Notes: a model not told the origin generated them from the letters alone. Shown: positions 50,576 through 60,954, counted from the stretch's first letter. The stretch: DNA of 64,000 nucleotides from Gemmatimonadota bacterium (GCA_022560615.1 JADFSR010000001.1:1-64000), one strand, 5' to 3'. Translations and numbers: made by a program.

Positions 50576-51487
50576 TTGAATAACGCCATCGAGCTCACCG
50601 GAGTCGGCTGGAAAGCGGGCAAGTCGTTCGCGTTGAAGGACGTCTCGCTCTCCGTCCCCGCTGGCTCGATCTACGGCTTTCTGGGACCGAACGGATCCGG
50701 GAAGACCACGACCATTCGATTGTTCATGGGCATGATGAAGCCCGACCACGGCGAGATCCGTGTGCTCGGTCGGGATGTGCCCAAGGACATGAAGTCCATC
50801 CTCGCGAGGGTCGGATACGTACCGGAAAGGCCGCATGTTTACCCGGCACTGACCGTTGCTGAGCAGGTGAGGTACCACTCCTCGTTCTACGAGAGCTGGG
50901 ACAAGGGATGGTGTAAGGAGTTGCTGGGAAGCCTCCACTTGGACCCGGACCGAAAGATCTCGCGGATGTCCAAAGGTGAGACGGGCAAACTGCTCATTCT
51001 GCTGGCCCTCTCACAACGCCCTGAACTGCTGGTCCTGGACGAGCCGACCGACGGCCTCGACCCTGTGGTGAGACGCGACGTCTTCACCGCCGTACTCGAT
51101 TACGTGTCGGAGGTCAGCGCGACAGTGTTCATCTCCAGCCACCTCGTGCACGAGCTCGAGCGCTTCTGTGACTGGGTCGCGGTCATGGACGACGGACAGC
51201 TCGTCGCGGAGCTACCCATGCAGCAATTCAAGAACGGCATCAAACGACTCCGCATCGCGGACGCCCCCGAGTCGGCTGACGAACCCCCGTTCACGATTCT
51301 GAGCCGCGATCGCGCGAACGGGATGGGGTCCATGGAGACGTGGATCGTCCGCGGTTGGGAACCACCGATGCGGCACTACTTCGACGCCGTCGGCGCCACG
51401 GTGCGCGACGTCATGGACTTGGACTTGGAGGAAGGCTTCGTGGAGCTGCTCCGGTCCTCAAGACCCACACAAGAGAACGGAGGCTGA
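50576..51487 (+). CDS. ABC transporter ATPase, YtrB/CcmA-like exporter type
   Basis: 303 residues from TTG 50576 (GGAG at 50563-50566); TTG 50561 is the longer choice. IYGFLGPNGSGKTTTIRL is Walker A; the signature is SRMSKGETGKLLILLAL rather than LSGGQ; ELLVLDEPTDGLDPV is Walker B; VFISSHLVHELE the H-loop. A C-terminal domain of about 80 residues follows. Pairs with the permease 3 bp downstream. In YtrA-type operons a GntR repressor precedes such genes; here the IS110 and repeats separate the two. Confidence 0.93.
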   Translation: MNNAIELTGVGWKAGKSFALKDVSLSVPAGSIYGFLGPNGSGKTTTIRLFMGMMKPDHGEIRVLGRDVPKDMKSILARVGYVPERPHVYPALTVAEQVRYHSSFYESWDKGWCKELLGSLHLDPDRKISRMSKGETGKLLILLALSQRPELLVLDEPTDGLDPVVRRDVFTAVLDYVSEVSATVFISSHLVHELERFCDWVAVMDDGQLVAELPMQQFKNGIKRLRIADAPESADEPPFTILSRDRANGMGSMETWIVRGWEPPMRHYFDAVGATVRDVMDLDLEEGFVELLRSSRPTQENGG

Positions 51488-51490
51488 GCC

Positions 51491-52177
51491 GTGTACCAGC
51501 CCATGCTTTACCTACACTGGAAGCAGGTCCGCTTGGCCTTGATTCCTTTCATGGTCGCGTCCTTTGGGCTTCCCCTGCTCACCGTGCAAGGAATGGGGAC
51601 CGTCGCGGGCATGGACTCGGGCACGCTCGAGGCCTACCGCCAGCTGTCGGAAGCACAGTTCTGGCTTCCCTTCTTTCCGGTACTGGCCGGGGTGATCGGA
51701 GTGACGCTCGGTCTCTCGGCTTGGAACTGGGATCACCAATTGAAGCACGTGTATGCGCTCAGCCTTCCGCTGCGGCGCACGGAATACGCCATGCTCAAGA
51801 TGGGCGCGGGTGCTCTGCTCGCGGTCCTTCCGGCCGTGGCAATGTGGATCGGCGGGCATGTGGCAGCTGCTTCGCTGAGCCTGCCTTCTGAATTGCATGC
51901 GTATCCGAACGAGCTCGCGTTCCGATTCTTCCTCGCAGTACTGCTGTCCTACTCGCTTCTCTTCGCGATGGCGGCGGGCACGGTCAAGACGACGCTTCGC
52001 ATCTGCGCGGTAATCCTCGTATTCGTCGTGCTCGGAAACATCGCCACGGGCGTGCTCGACGAGTACTACCGGTTCTTCGCCCGAACCAACGTGGTCGAGG
52101 TAGCCGTCTCCTGGCTGATGAACGCCTCTGGCCCCTTCGAGGTGTTCATGGGCAACTGGACGTTGATCGATGTCTAG
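51491..52177 (+). CDS. ABC transporter membrane subunit
   Basis: 228 residues, about six helices: LALIPFMVASFGLPLLTVQG, FWLPFFPVLAGVIGVTLGLS, MGAGALLAVLPAVAMWIGGH, FRFFLAVLLSYSLLFAMAAG, ICAVILVFVVLGNIATGVL. WNWDHQLKHVYALSLPLRR is a cytoplasmic loop that recalls the ABC-2 type (QxxRKExxxLLxLPxSR-like) coupling region. GTG 51491 is 3 bp after the ATPase stop. Its end overlaps the next gene by 8 bp. Substrate unknown; YtrA-type systems respond to cell wall stress in Firmicutes. Confidence 0.85.
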   Translation: MYQPMLYLHWKQVRLALIPFMVASFGLPLLTVQGMGTVAGMDSGTLEAYRQLSEAQFWLPFFPVLAGVIGVTLGLSAWNWDHQLKHVYALSLPLRRTEYAMLKMGAGALLAVLPAVAMWIGGHVAAASLSLPSELHAYPNELAFRFFLAVLLSYSLLFAMAAGTVKTTLRICAVILVFVVLGNIATGVLDEYYRFFARTNVVEVAVSWLMNASGPFEVFMGNWTLIDV

Positions 52178-53300
52178 CCTCGGCGCACGCGTGTCACTCG
52201 GCGCGGTCCTCCTGTGTCTGGTGCCAACGCCCCAGCAGGCTCAGACGGCGCCAACGGCAAACACGCAGTATGAGCTTCTGCTTGAGATCGACTCGCTTGT
52301 GGAGCGGTCCCGTGAGGCCCGAGCAGCGCTTCGCCGGACGCAGCAACATCGCCTGGAGGTCACTCGCGAAGCGTTTCCGACCACTCTGGACACGGTTGTC
52401 GTCGCGTCTCTGAGGATCGTGACACTGCCGGACCAGGTCGAAATGGCATCAGAGCTCTTCGGCGAGGTCATGAGGGAGCACTACCTCGGAGTGGAGCGGC
52501 ACGGCGCGTTCGACGACGTGTGGTTCACCTTCCAATGGCAGACGCAGCTACAGCCGATCCACGTCGAGGGCCCCGAATATCGGGTAGAGAGCGTACGCGC
52601 CCTCTCGAGGCAGGGCGTAAAAGAGCGAATCGACGGCATGGTGTGGCTCGCGCTCACGCATCGCGTGATCGAAACGGAAACGGGACTCTCCGGATGGAGG
52701 GTCGCCAGCGACTTCAAGGCGCCCAGGGAATGGCGCACGAGGGTGTACCGAGAGTTGGCGACGATGCCGGTTCAGGCGGCTCGCTCCTGCCTGAAGGAGG
52801 ACCCCGCAGCGTGTTGGGCCGTGCTCGGCCTGGACCTGGGCCCAAACCCCGAACGTGTCTGGTACACCCCCGCCGAGCGGCAAGCAATGGTTGTTCGGCT
52901 CGCGCACCTGTTCCACCGAAGGGAAGAAGACCTTCAAGGGCAGTGCACCGATCTGGGATCGATCGAAGCGTGTGACGAATTGATCGAAAGCCTTCCTCGA
53001 TTCTATTGGGAGCCGAGTTCTCAGCGCGCCAAGTCCATCATGCTGTCGGTGGCTTTGGAGGCCGGGGGGACCGGCGCCTGGGCACGGCTTCTCGGAACCT
53101 CAGCCGAGACTCCCGGGGACGTCCTTCGCCACGTATCCGGTTTGTCCACCGGAGAGTTGTCGACCCGGTGGCGAGACCTGATTCTCACCAGCCGTCCTAA
53201 CGTCCACGCAGGCTTCGGCATGACTCAGCTCTTCACGGCGCTGTGGGTTCTGCTCTTTGCCTCCCTAGCAGTGAGGAGCACGAGATGGCGCTTGGGATGA
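52170..53300 (+). CDS. Unknown exported protein, part of the ABC operon (paralogue of the next gene)
   Basis: 376 residues. Signal peptide SLGAVLLCLVPTPQQAQTA and a C-terminal membrane helix (TQLFTALWVLLFASLAV) followed by Arg-rich end. Middle part: helical SLVERSREARAALRRTQQHR, beta-rich WFTFQWQTQLQPIHVEG, then RSCLKEDPAACWAVLGLDLG. The last third (SIMLSVALEAGGTGAWARLL, TRWRDLI) looks like the C-terminal part of gluzincin-type peptidase-MA domains, but no HExxH is present, so that link is weak. Overlaps genes on both sides, so expression is coupled to the transporter. Confidence 0.72.
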   Translation: MSSLGARVSLGAVLLCLVPTPQQAQTAPTANTQYELLLEIDSLVERSREARAALRRTQQHRLEVTREAFPTTLDTVVVASLRIVTLPDQVEMASELFGEVMREHYLGVERHGAFDDVWFTFQWQTQLQPIHVEGPEYRVESVRALSRQGVKERIDGMVWLALTHRVIETETGLSGWRVASDFKAPREWRTRVYRELATMPVQAARSCLKEDPAACWAVLGLDLGPNPERVWYTPAERQAMVVRLAHLFHRREEDLQGQCTDLGSIEACDELIESLPRFYWEPSSQRAKSIMLSVALEAGGTGAWARLLGTSAETPGDVLRHVSGLSTGELSTRWRDLILTSRPNVHAGFGMTQLFTALWVLLFASLAVRSTRWRLG

Positions 53301-54481
53301 GACATTGGGTCGCGATGCTCCTGTTGGGTGCGGCGACGATCACGATATGGCTGCTGCCCCCGGCAGGTTTTGGTCCCGGACGTCGCGGCGGGCTGGAGAC
53401 GGTCCAGACTCGCGCGGACGCTGCGTCGGCCGACCTGCGAGTAGCGCATGGAACTCTTCAGCGCATTCGGTGGGCAGACTCGCTGCCTGCGTTGGCAGTA
53501 AGGACCGCCCAGGGCAAGCTCGCGATCGGGTTCCCTTCTCATGAGGACCTGCAAGACGAGATCCGACAGGCGTTTCACGAATACGTGCGACGTGAGGTCG
53601 ACGCACTCGACCGCCGTGATACGCGTGTCACGTTGGGGTATTTCTATCAACCGTTCCAGCACGCCGGACTCCCTGATTTGGCCGATCTGCGACGTGCGAG
53701 GGACCCCAAGGAGACGTACGTCGGGAGTTACGAGGGACAGCCGTATTGCCTCCAGGTGAGAGTCGTCGATGGTACCGACTTCGTACCGACGCTCACGCGG
53801 AGTCTCGCGAGTTGGGAAGACCTCTCACGCAGGGATCCTGACCGGTCCAACTTCCTGGCGGCTTGCCGGCCGTACGCACGCTTCGGGTTGGCCGGCCCGA
53901 AGATCCAGGAATGGCTGGAAAACGGGGCGATGCGATTCGCTTCAGGATCTCCACGGTTCTTCGCTCAACAGGGGGCCGCTCCGTGGTGGATGAATCGGCG
54001 CCGGATGAGCTACTGGCTCACGACGCAAGGATATGGCGGCAATCGTAGCCTGACGATCAAGAAATGCATGGCGGGCCGAGCTGATGCTTGCCTCGCGTTG
54101 ATTACGGACCCCGCACATCTCTCGGTGAACCGGGAAGATCAACGGATCATCGATCGCTCGCCGGTCACGTCGCTGGGGAGCTCCAGCGCCCGATCATCCT
54201 TCGCAGGGTTCGACGACTACCTGTTTCTCGACCTCGAGCAGGAGTTTGGAGCCGATGCGTTCCAACGCTTCTGGACCTCCGAGCAGGAAGTCCCCGTGGC
54301 GTTCAAGCAGGCATTCGGCGTCGGGCTCGGAGCGTGGACCGTCTCGTGGGTCCAGCGCTTGATGGGAACGGTGGAGGCCGGGCCACACCTTCCTGGCAGC
54401 GCCATCTGGTTGAGCCTCCTGACCGTGAGCTTCCTTGCGGGGCTTGGTGGTCTGTGGGCGCGAAGACGCCAAGTAGCCTGA
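53285..54481 (+). CDS. Unknown exported protein, second paralogue in the ABC operon
   Basis: 398 residues from ATG 53285 (GAGGAG seven bases upstream); ATG 53297, overlapping the previous stop, is equally possible. Same plan as its neighbour: N-terminal helix (WVAMLLLGAATITIWLLP), soluble domain with KKCMAGRADACLALITDP at the place of the neighbour's KEDPAACWAVL block, DDYLFLDLEQEFGADAFQRF, GAWTVSWVQRLMG, and a C-terminal helix (LSLLTVSFLAGLGGLW) with Arg-rich tail. The two genes probably arose by duplication. No catalytic motif is seen. Confidence 0.72.
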   Translation: MALGMRHWVAMLLLGAATITIWLLPPAGFGPGRRGGLETVQTRADAASADLRVAHGTLQRIRWADSLPALAVRTAQGKLAIGFPSHEDLQDEIRQAFHEYVRREVDALDRRDTRVTLGYFYQPFQHAGLPDLADLRRARDPKETYVGSYEGQPYCLQVRVVDGTDFVPTLTRSLASWEDLSRRDPDRSNFLAACRPYARFGLAGPKIQEWLENGAMRFASGSPRFFAQQGAAPWWMNRRRMSYWLTTQGYGGNRSLTIKKCMAGRADACLALITDPAHLSVNREDQRIIDRSPVTSLGSSSARSSFAGFDDYLFLDLEQEFGADAFQRFWTSEQEVPVAFKQAFGVGLGAWTVSWVQRLMGTVEAGPHLPGSAIWLSLLTVSFLAGLGGLWARRRQVA

Positions 54482-54499
54482 CACGACCAGAGAACCGAC

Positions 54500-54874
54500 A
54501 TGAAATGCTACCCGATGATCGTCGTCCGTGACGTCCCCGCCAGCTCGACGTGGTATCAGGAGTTGCTGGGCGCGACGAGCGGCCACGGCGGCGAAGAGTT
54601 CGAGATGATCATGTCGGGCCACGACCTGCTGCTCACGCTCCACCACACCGACATCGAAGAGCACCCTGGCCTGGCAGTTCCCGATGGAGCCCCCGGTAGT
54701 GGGGTTGTGCTGTACTTCAGTGTGGAAGACGTGCACCCGGTCTTCGAGCGGGCGAAGACGATGGGCGCAGAGCTGATCGATGAGCCGCACCTGAACGAGA
54801 AGGCGCGTTCAGTGGAGTTCAGCCTCCACGACCCGGACGGATACTCGCTGACCGTATCGCAGTGGAAGGGGTGA
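54500..54874 (+). CDS. VOC/glyoxalase-fold protein
   Basis: 124 residues, two beta-alpha-beta-beta-beta repeats: MIVVRDVPASSTWYQELLGA starts the first, FSVEDVHPVFERAKTMGAEL the second, ending RSVEFSLHDPDGYSLTVSQW with the usual DPDG and metal-Glu-like region. Related proteins include bleomycin-resistance, glyoxalase-like and dioxygenase members; the reaction cannot be predicted. It starts 18 bp after the ABC operon's last gene and converges with pckA, 4 bp apart. Confidence 0.88.
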   Translation: MKCYPMIVVRDVPASSTWYQELLGATSGHGGEEFEMIMSGHDLLLTLHHTDIEEHPGLAVPDGAPGSGVVLYFSVEDVHPVFERAKTMGAELIDEPHLNEKARSVEFSLHDPDGYSLTVSQWKG

Positions 54875-54878
54875 TCAA

Positions 54879-56441
54879 CTACCGCGGCCCTGCCGCCTTC
54901 ACCTCATCGGATACGTCGTCCGCGAACCGCTCGAAGTTGGCCCTGAACATCGCCGCCAACTTAGCAGCGGAAGCGTCGTACGCCGCACCGTCTGTCCAGG
55001 TGTCGCGCGGACGTAGCACCTCGGCTGGCACACCTGGAACGGAGATCGGCACGTCGACACCGAAGACCGGATCCGGTGCGAACTCTGCACCCTCGAGATC
55101 ACCCGCGAGCGCGGCGTTCACCATGGCACGGGTATGGGAAAGCTTCATGCGGCTCCCCACGCCGTGACCACCACCTGACCAGCCGGTGTTCACGAGCCAC
55201 ACCTTGGCACTGTGCTCACGCAGTCTCTCACCCAGCATCTCGGCGTACACGCTCGGGTGGCGGGGCAGGAACGGAGCCCCAAAGCACGCGCTGAAGGTCG
55301 CTTGTGGCTCGGTCACGCCGCGCTCGGTGCCCGCGACCTTCGCCGTGTATCCGGAAAGGAAGTGGTACATCGCCTGCTCGGGCGTCAGCCGCGAGATCGG
55401 AGGCAGGACTCCGAACGCATCGGCGGTCAAGAAGATCACGTTGCTCGGGTGTCCGCCACGGCTGGGCAGTACAGCGTTCGGGATGTAGTGGATCGGGTAC
55501 GACGCCCGCGTGTTTTCGGTGATCGAGCCGTCGTCGAAGTCGATCTCTCGCGTGTCTTCGTCGAGCACGACGTTCTCGAGAATCGTCCCAAACATCTGAG
55601 TCGCGCGGTAGATCTCCGGCTCACCTTCAGGGGACAAACGGATCGTCTTCGCGTAGCAGCCGCCCTCGAAGTTGAAGACGCCGTCGTCGCTCCACCCGTG
55701 CTCGTCGTCACCGATCAAGCCGCGAGAAGGGTCGGCGGACAGCGTCGTCTTTCCGGTGCCTGACAGGCCGAAGAAGAGCGCGACGTCACCGCCCGAACCG
55801 ACGTTGGCCGAGCAGTGCATGGGAAGGACACCAGCCTCAGGTAGCATGTGGTTGAGCACGGAAAAGATCGACTTCTTGATCTCGCCGGCGTACCGCGAGC
55901 CGGCTACGAGAACCTCATGGGCCGCGAAGTTCACCACGATCGCGGTCTCGGAGTTCGAACCGTGCCGCGCCGGGTCAGCCTTGAAGTGCGGTGCGTGCAG
56001 GACGGTGAACTGCGGCTCGAAGCCTTCGCGCTCCTCCGGAGACAGGCGGAGGAACATGTTGTATACGAAGAGCGAGTGCCACGGGCTCTCGCTGATCACC
56101 CGAATATTCAGGCCGTTCGTCTCGTCCGAGCCGGCTCGCGCGTCGCGCACGAAGAGGTCCGAGTCGTTCAGGTGCTCGACAATGTCGGCACGCAGCGCAT
56201 CGAAGTGCTCGGGCGTCATCGGCACATTGACCTTGCCCCAGTCGACGACGTTTTCGGTCACCTCGTCCCGGACGACGAAGCGGTCGTTGGGCGAGCGGCC
56301 CGTGTGCGGCGCTGTACCTACCGAAAGAGCACCCATGTGAACGAGTCGTCCGTCGCCGCGGGCGAACGACGCCTCGTAGAGGAGGGTCGGGGACAGATTC
56401 CAATGGACCGCCTTTTTCGGGTCCAAGCCGTGCTGTTGCAA
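54879..56441 (-). CDS. pckA: Phosphoenolpyruvate carboxykinase (ATP)
   Basis: Converts oxaloacetate and ATP to phosphoenolpyruvate in gluconeogenesis. 520 residues from TTG 56441, with GGGAG seven bases upstream and a family-like start (HGLDPKKAVHWNLS). Kinase-1 loop GLSGTGKTTLSADPSRGLIG (GTGKTT), kinase-2 GDDEHGWSDDGVFNFEGGCY with the metal Asp, RSPNDRFVV substrate Arg and the later IPNAVLPSRGGHP. Downstream of the malic enzyme gene in the same direction, but separated by a strong terminator-like hairpin. Confidence 0.96.
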   Translation of the reverse strand: MQQHGLDPKKAVHWNLSPTLLYEASFARGDGRLVHMGALSVGTAPHTGRSPNDRFVVRDEVTENVVDWGKVNVPMTPEHFDALRADIVEHLNDSDLFVRDARAGSDETNGLNIRVISESPWHSLFVYNMFLRLSPEEREGFEPQFTVLHAPHFKADPARHGSNSETAIVVNFAAHEVLVAGSRYAGEIKKSIFSVLNHMLPEAGVLPMHCSANVGSGGDVALFFGLSGTGKTTLSADPSRGLIGDDEHGWSDDGVFNFEGGCYAKTIRLSPEGEPEIYRATQMFGTILENVVLDEDTREIDFDDGSITENTRASYPIHYIPNAVLPSRGGHPSNVIFLTADAFGVLPPISRLTPEQAMYHFLSGYTAKVAGTERGVTEPQATFSACFGAPFLPRHPSVYAEMLGERLREHSAKVWLVNTGWSGGGHGVGSRMKLSHTRAMVNAALAGDLEGAEFAPDPVFGVDVPISVPGVPAEVLRPRDTWTDGAAYDASAAKLAAMFRANFERFADDVSDEVKAAGPR

Positions 56442-56481
56442 ACTGTTTACTCCCTCGCGGAATGCTGCTCCAATACGAACA

Positions 56482-56504
56482 CCCCGGACGACGCTCGTCC
56501 GGGG
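56482..56504 (-). terminator. Intrinsic terminator-like hairpin after maeB
   Basis: Perfect 10-bp stem CCCCGGACGA-CGC-TCGTCCGGGG starting 8 bp beyond the maeB stop, before pckA. On the minus strand it is followed by a weakly T-rich TGTTCGTATT. Good candidate for termination or attenuation between the two genes. Confidence 0.7.
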
Positions 56505-56512
56505 CAGGCGAG

Positions 56513-58780
56513 CTAAATCTGATTCTTTCTGGCCTGCCAGTCCACAGATGCGACCGTAGCCAGATTCACCACGGACTGGACCGAACAGCCGCGCTGGAGG
56601 ATGTGCACGGGCTTGGCCATTCCGAGCAGTACTGGACCGATGACGTCAGCCCCCCCCAGACGGTCGAGCAGTTTATAGGCTGCGTTGGCCGCCGAGAGTC
56701 GAGGGAAGATGAGTACGTTGGCCGGGCCCTTGAGGCGCGTGAACGGATAGGTGTCCCGGAGCTTGATCGCGTCGACGGCGGTGTCCGCCTGCATCTCCCC
56801 ATCGATCTCGAGGTCGGGGTCGGACGCTCGAACCAGATCGACGGCGTCCGACACGCGCTTCGACTCCTCGTGCGGAGCGGATCCGAAGTTGGAGAAACTC
56901 ACCATAGCGACCCGCGGCCGGATGCCCAGCTCACGCACGAAGGAAGCTGTCTGAAGGGCGATATCCCTCAACGTCTCCGCGTCCGGGTCGATATTCACGG
57001 TCGTGTCTGCGAAGAAGAGCAGCTCACGGTTCGGGAACGCGAGCATGTAGAGACCCGCCGCCCTCTTCGCGTCTTCGGCGGGGCCGACGACCTGAAGTGC
57101 GGGCCGCAAAATCTCGCCATAGTTCGCTTCGATGCCAGCCACCATAGCGTCGACTTCGCCAACCTCGACCATGCTGGCCGCAAAAAAGATTGGCTTGAAG
57201 AGATTCCACTCCGCTTCGGCGAGCGTCAGGCCCTTACGGGCGCGGCGCCTGAAGAGCGTCTCGGCGAACTCGATCCTCTTCTCTTCGAGGTCGGCGGCGT
57301 AGACGATCTCCACGCCATCCAGGCTCACGCCCAGCATCTCGGCCTTCTCCGAAAGACGTGGTGGTCTCCCGAGCAGCACCGGCCGACAAACGCCGTCCTC
57401 GACCAGCGCCGCCGCAGCCCGGATAACCGTGTCGTTGTGACCCTCGGGGAACACGACCCGGGCTGGCTTTCGGCGGGCGCGGGTCGTCATCCAGCGCATG
57501 ACCTCGCGGCCCGGGCCCAGTGAGGCCCGGAGCCGATCTCGGTACTCGTCGAGATCGACCTCGATGCGCGAAAGCCCACTCTTCATGGCGGCTTCGGCAA
57601 CCGCGGGCGCGACGTGGAAGAGAACCCGGTGATCGAACGGCGTGGGGATCAGATAGTCGCGCCCGAAGCTGAGCTCCGAGCCGTCGTACGCGCCGCGCAC
57701 AGTGTCGGGAACTTCCTCGCGCGCCAACGCGGCCAGGGCCTTGGTCGCGGCCAGCATCATCTCCTCGTTGATGCCCCTCGCGCGGACGTCCAGCGCACCC
57801 CGGAAGATGAACGGGAAGCCGAGCACGTTGTTGACCTGATTCGGATAGTCCGAGCGCCCGGTCGCCATAATCGCGTCGTCGCGCACCTCGGCCACCTCTT
57901 CGGGAAGGATCTCAGGATCCGGATTCGCGAGCGCGAAGATGATAGGGTCCTTCGCCATGGACAAGACCATCTCGGGCGTCATGATCCCCTTCACCGAGAG
58001 CCCGATGAAGACGTCCGCCCCTATCAGCGCCTCCTCGAGCGTGCGCGTCTCCGTGTGGATCGCGAAGGGTTCCTTGTACTCGTTCATCCCCGCTTCGCGA
58101 CCCTCGTAGATCACGCCCTTGGAGTCCGTGATCAGGATGTTTTCCCGGGATACGCCCAGGCGCCGGAAGTGGCTGGCCGTGGAGAGGGCAGAGGCCCCGG
58201 CACCGCTGAACACGACCCGCACGCCATCGATCTTCTTGCCGGTGACCTCGAGCGCGTTGATGAGCGCCGCCCCGGCAATGATCGCGGTGCCATGCTGGTC
58301 GTCGTGGAAGACCGGGATGCCCATGGTCTCTTTGAGCGTGCGCTCGATGACGAAGCACTCCGGAGCCTTGATGTCTTCGAGGTTGATGCCACCCACTGTG
58401 GGCTCCAACAGCTCGCAGAAGCGGATGATTTCTTGGGGGTCTTCGGAGTCGACCTCGATGTCGAAGACGTCGATGCCGGCGAAGCGCTTGAAGAGGACTC
58501 CTTTGCCCTCCATTACCGGCTTGGCTGCGAGCGGCCCAATGTTGCCCAGGCCGAGCACGGCAGTGCCGTTGGAGACGACCGCAACCAAATTGCCCCGCGC
58601 CGTGTACTTGAAGACGTCGTCGGGATTCGCTTCGATCTCGCGACATGGCTCTGCGACGCCCGGCGAATACGCGAGCGAAAGGTCCCGCGCGGTCGCCACG
58701 GATTTCGTCGCCACGACCTCGATCTTCCCCGGACGCCCTTGCATGTGATAGTCGAGGGCCTCCTTGCGCCGATTCGGCAT
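56513..58780 (-). CDS. maeB: NADP-dependent malic enzyme fused to phosphotransacetylase-like domain
   Basis: 755 residues, the normal MaeB architecture. Malic enzyme part (1-430): [40 protein letters not shown], the [13 protein letters not shown] block, [13 protein letters not shown] and [17 protein letters not shown]-terminal phosphotransacetylase-like part (440-755): [40 protein letters not shown]; in this enzyme class it is regulatory (acetyl-CoA) rather than catalytic. ATG 58780 has AAAGG seven bases upstream. With pckA it forms the pyruvate/PEP/oxaloacetate node. Confidence 0.95.
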   Translation of the reverse strand: MPNRRKEALDYHMQGRPGKIEVVATKSVATARDLSLAYSPGVAEPCREIEANPDDVFKYTARGNLVAVVSNGTAVLGLGNIGPLAAKPVMEGKGVLFKRFAGIDVFDIEVDSEDPQEIIRFCELLEPTVGGINLEDIKAPECFVIERTLKETMGIPVFHDDQHGTAIIAGAALINALEVTGKKIDGVRVVFSGAGASALSTASHFRRLGVSRENILITDSKGVIYEGREAGMNEYKEPFAIHTETRTLEEALIGADVFIGLSVKGIMTPEMVLSMAKDPIIFALANPDPEILPEEVAEVRDDAIMATGRSDYPNQVNNVLGFPFIFRGALDVRARGINEEMMLAATKALAALAREEVPDTVRGAYDGSELSFGRDYLIPTPFDHRVLFHVAPAVAEAAMKSGLSRIEVDLDEYRDRLRASLGPGREVMRWMTTRARRKPARVVFPEGHNDTVIRAAAALVEDGVCRPVLLGRPPRLSEKAEMLGVSLDGVEIVYAADLEEKRIEFAETLFRRRARKGLTLAEAEWNLFKPIFFAASMVEVGEVDAMVAGIEANYGEILRPALQVVGPAEDAKRAAGLYMLAFPNRELLFFADTTVNIDPDAETLRDIALQTASFVRELGIRPRVAMVSFSNFGSAPHEESKRVSDAVDLVRASDPDLEIDGEMQADTAVDAIKLRDTYPFTRLKGPANVLIFPRLSAANAAYKLLDRLGGADVIGPVLLGMAKPVHILQRGCSVQSVVNLATVASVDWQARKNQI

Positions 58781-58948
58781 GCTTACCTTTACTCCTACTC
58801 CCGAATGTGGGGCCGGTGCTCCAATGAAGCGTAGAAGAGCCCGCGAAACCATGCAAACGACCGATGATCCCGGGAGCACCCAATCCCCACGAGCCCTGAG
58901 CCCGGCAACCGCACCGCCACACCCGCCCTGCGGGTCTTCATTCTTGGG

Positions 58949-60724
58949 GTGCTGGGCTGCACGGCGATCACAGCGTCGGTCCCGCAAGACGTGCTATCCC
59001 AGGTCACCGATTCCCCAACGGTGTGCGAAACCGGCCGGATCTCCAACATCTTCGTCGACAACCGCTCCATCTTCCAGCTCGACGACTTCCCCGGCTGGGC
59101 GCGCGGGTTCTTTGGGCTGGCGAACTCGCTTCACATCACGACGCGCGACAGCTTCATTTTGCGCGAAATCCTGTTCGCCGAAGGGGATTGCCTCGATCCG
59201 CTGCTGCTCGAGGAGTCGGCCCGAATTCTGAGGTCGTATCCGTTCATCTCGACGGCAGACGTCTTCCCGGTCGCTCAGCTCGACGGCACCTATCACGTGG
59301 TGATCGACACCCAGGACGAGTGGACGCTCCAGTTCGACCTGGGCGTATCGTTCGATCAGGGATTGCAGCTCGACCGCATGGATCTGACCGAGGAGAACCT
59401 TCTGGGACGCGGCGTGCTGGCTCAGCTCTTCCTGCGCAGGCGCCGCGAGCAGCGCGACGCAGGACTCCGGCTCCGCCAGCCTCGTCTCCTTGGCACTCGC
59501 ACCGACGCGCACTTCGGCTGGGGGAGGACCCGTGTTGGCAATTTTCTGGAGCAGGAAGTCACTTATCCCTTCGTCGGTGAGGTCGGGCGCTTCGCCGTGC
59601 GACAGATCTACAACCGTCGGGACCGTGTCTTCAGGTACTCCGCAGCGAACGATCCGAAGATCACACACGCGTTGCTCCCCTACCGGGAGGAGTGGGCCGA
59701 ACTCTCCGGCGCGGCCCGCTTGGGGCGGCCCGGAAACCTGACCCTATTCGGCGTCGGATTCACCCGTGAACGCCTCGTCTTCCGGGGGTTTCCAGACGAT
59801 GTCGAGGTCGCGATCGACAGCGACTTCGGTAACACGGTCCCTGCGTCCGCCGCAGTCCACGACGTGGTCGCGACGCAGACAGGCGTCCGCACCGCGACCC
59901 GCGTGAATCTCATGGTCGGGCAGAGGAACCTCCGCTTCACCCGAGTACGGGGCCTGGATGCTCTCGACGGTGAGCTGGACGTCCAGCTCGGCACGGATGT
60001 CGGGCTTACGGTGGGCCGGAGTGTCGGTGCGCTCTCCCTGGAAGGCGTCCCTTCCCCCGCTGACCTCCTGGGCAGGGTGCGCATCTTCGCGGGGCACGAC
60101 CCGGGTAGCTCGTACGTCTTCGCCCGCTTCGCCGCGGAGGGTCGTCGCCTGAGAACTGAGGACCACGGCTGGCGCGACGTGATCGGGGAGTTCGATCTGT
60201 ACAGCTACGTGCGGTCCGAGAGGATTCCGGGGCAGACGTTCTTCCTCCGCGCCTCAGCCAGCGGAGGCTGGTCCGTGGAGAGTCCGTTCCAGTTGACTCT
60301 CGGTGGGAGGGAGTCCGTGCGGGGCTTCCACGAAGAGGAGGCGCCCGGTGCCCGCCGGATACTCTTCACGTTCGAGGACCGGATCTTCCTCAAGTGGCCA
60401 GCGCCGGACCTGCTCGATTTCGGATTTACGCTATTTGCAGACGCCGGGCGTGTCTGGGCGGGAGACGTCCCGTACGGGGCCGACTCGGGATGGAAAGGCG
60501 CGCTCGGCTTCGGGCTCCGAATCGGCGTGCCGGCCCGCACGAGAGGAGTGGGACGCATCGAGCTTGCGTTCCCGCTCGGTGGCACGAACACCCAAGGTCC
60601 TGTGTTCCGCATCACACTGTTCGAGCTACTGGGTATCGGTCCCGGCTTCTCGGACCGCCAACTCGAGCGTACTAGGCTGAGCCGCATCGGCCCGGACTTT
60701 TTCGTTACCGAGCGGGGGAGGTAG
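58949..60724 (+). CDS. BamA/TamA-like outer-membrane barrel protein (Omp85 superfamily)
   Basis: 591 residues from GTG 58949; a CTG at 58928 in frame would give a better signal, (M)[10 protein letters not shown], followed by TAITAS. One POTRA-like domain ([57 protein letters not shown]-like [11 protein letters not shown]), then a C-terminal barrel with the Omp85 signature [20 protein letters not shown] and [12 protein letters not shown]. Having a single POTRA separates it from BamA (five) and TamA (three). It may insert or secrete outer-membrane proteins, or be a patatin-like or surface-antigen type barrel. Confidence 0.82.
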   Translation: MLGCTAITASVPQDVLSQVTDSPTVCETGRISNIFVDNRSIFQLDDFPGWARGFFGLANSLHITTRDSFILREILFAEGDCLDPLLLEESARILRSYPFISTADVFPVAQLDGTYHVVIDTQDEWTLQFDLGVSFDQGLQLDRMDLTEENLLGRGVLAQLFLRRRREQRDAGLRLRQPRLLGTRTDAHFGWGRTRVGNFLEQEVTYPFVGEVGRFAVRQIYNRRDRVFRYSAANDPKITHALLPYREEWAELSGAARLGRPGNLTLFGVGFTRERLVFRGFPDDVEVAIDSDFGNTVPASAAVHDVVATQTGVRTATRVNLMVGQRNLRFTRVRGLDALDGELDVQLGTDVGLTVGRSVGALSLEGVPSPADLLGRVRIFAGHDPGSSYVFARFAAEGRRLRTEDHGWRDVIGEFDLYSYVRSERIPGQTFFLRASASGGWSVESPFQLTLGGRESVRGFHEEEAPGARRILFTFEDRIFLKWPAPDLLDFGFTLFADAGRVWAGDVPYGADSGWKGALGFGLRIGVPARTRGVGRIELAFPLGGTNTQGPVFRITLFELLGIGPGFSDRQLERTRLSRIGPDFFVTERGR

Positions 60725-60899
60725 GGCCGGTGCTCTCCGATCTCCCCCCGGAGATCTTGGTTCGCGCTGGACGGCCCGAGTGCCGACAGCCTGCGGGTAG
60801 AGTTCATCTTCGTATGCGCGGCCGCAGCCCCGAAGAAAAACCTTTACCGCGGAAACAGGCTTTTATACCTTCTTCTTCACTCTGAAGCTTTGGGATCAG

Positions 60900-60954
60900 C
60901 GATCCCGACCCCTCCGTAACCCAAGCAGGACGCGGGTTGTTGGGGTCGGGATCG
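60900..60954 (+). promoter_or_regulatory. Structured leader upstream of a sigma-70 gene
   Basis: CGATCCCGACCCC (60900-60912) pairs perfectly with GGGGTCGGGATCG (60942-60954), and AACCC (60919-60923) with GGGTT (60934-60938) inside it, giving a long two-part stem. It ends 48 bp before ATG 61003. No T-run follows, so an mRNA leader control element such as a thermosensor or an upstream terminator are both possible. Confidence 0.55.
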
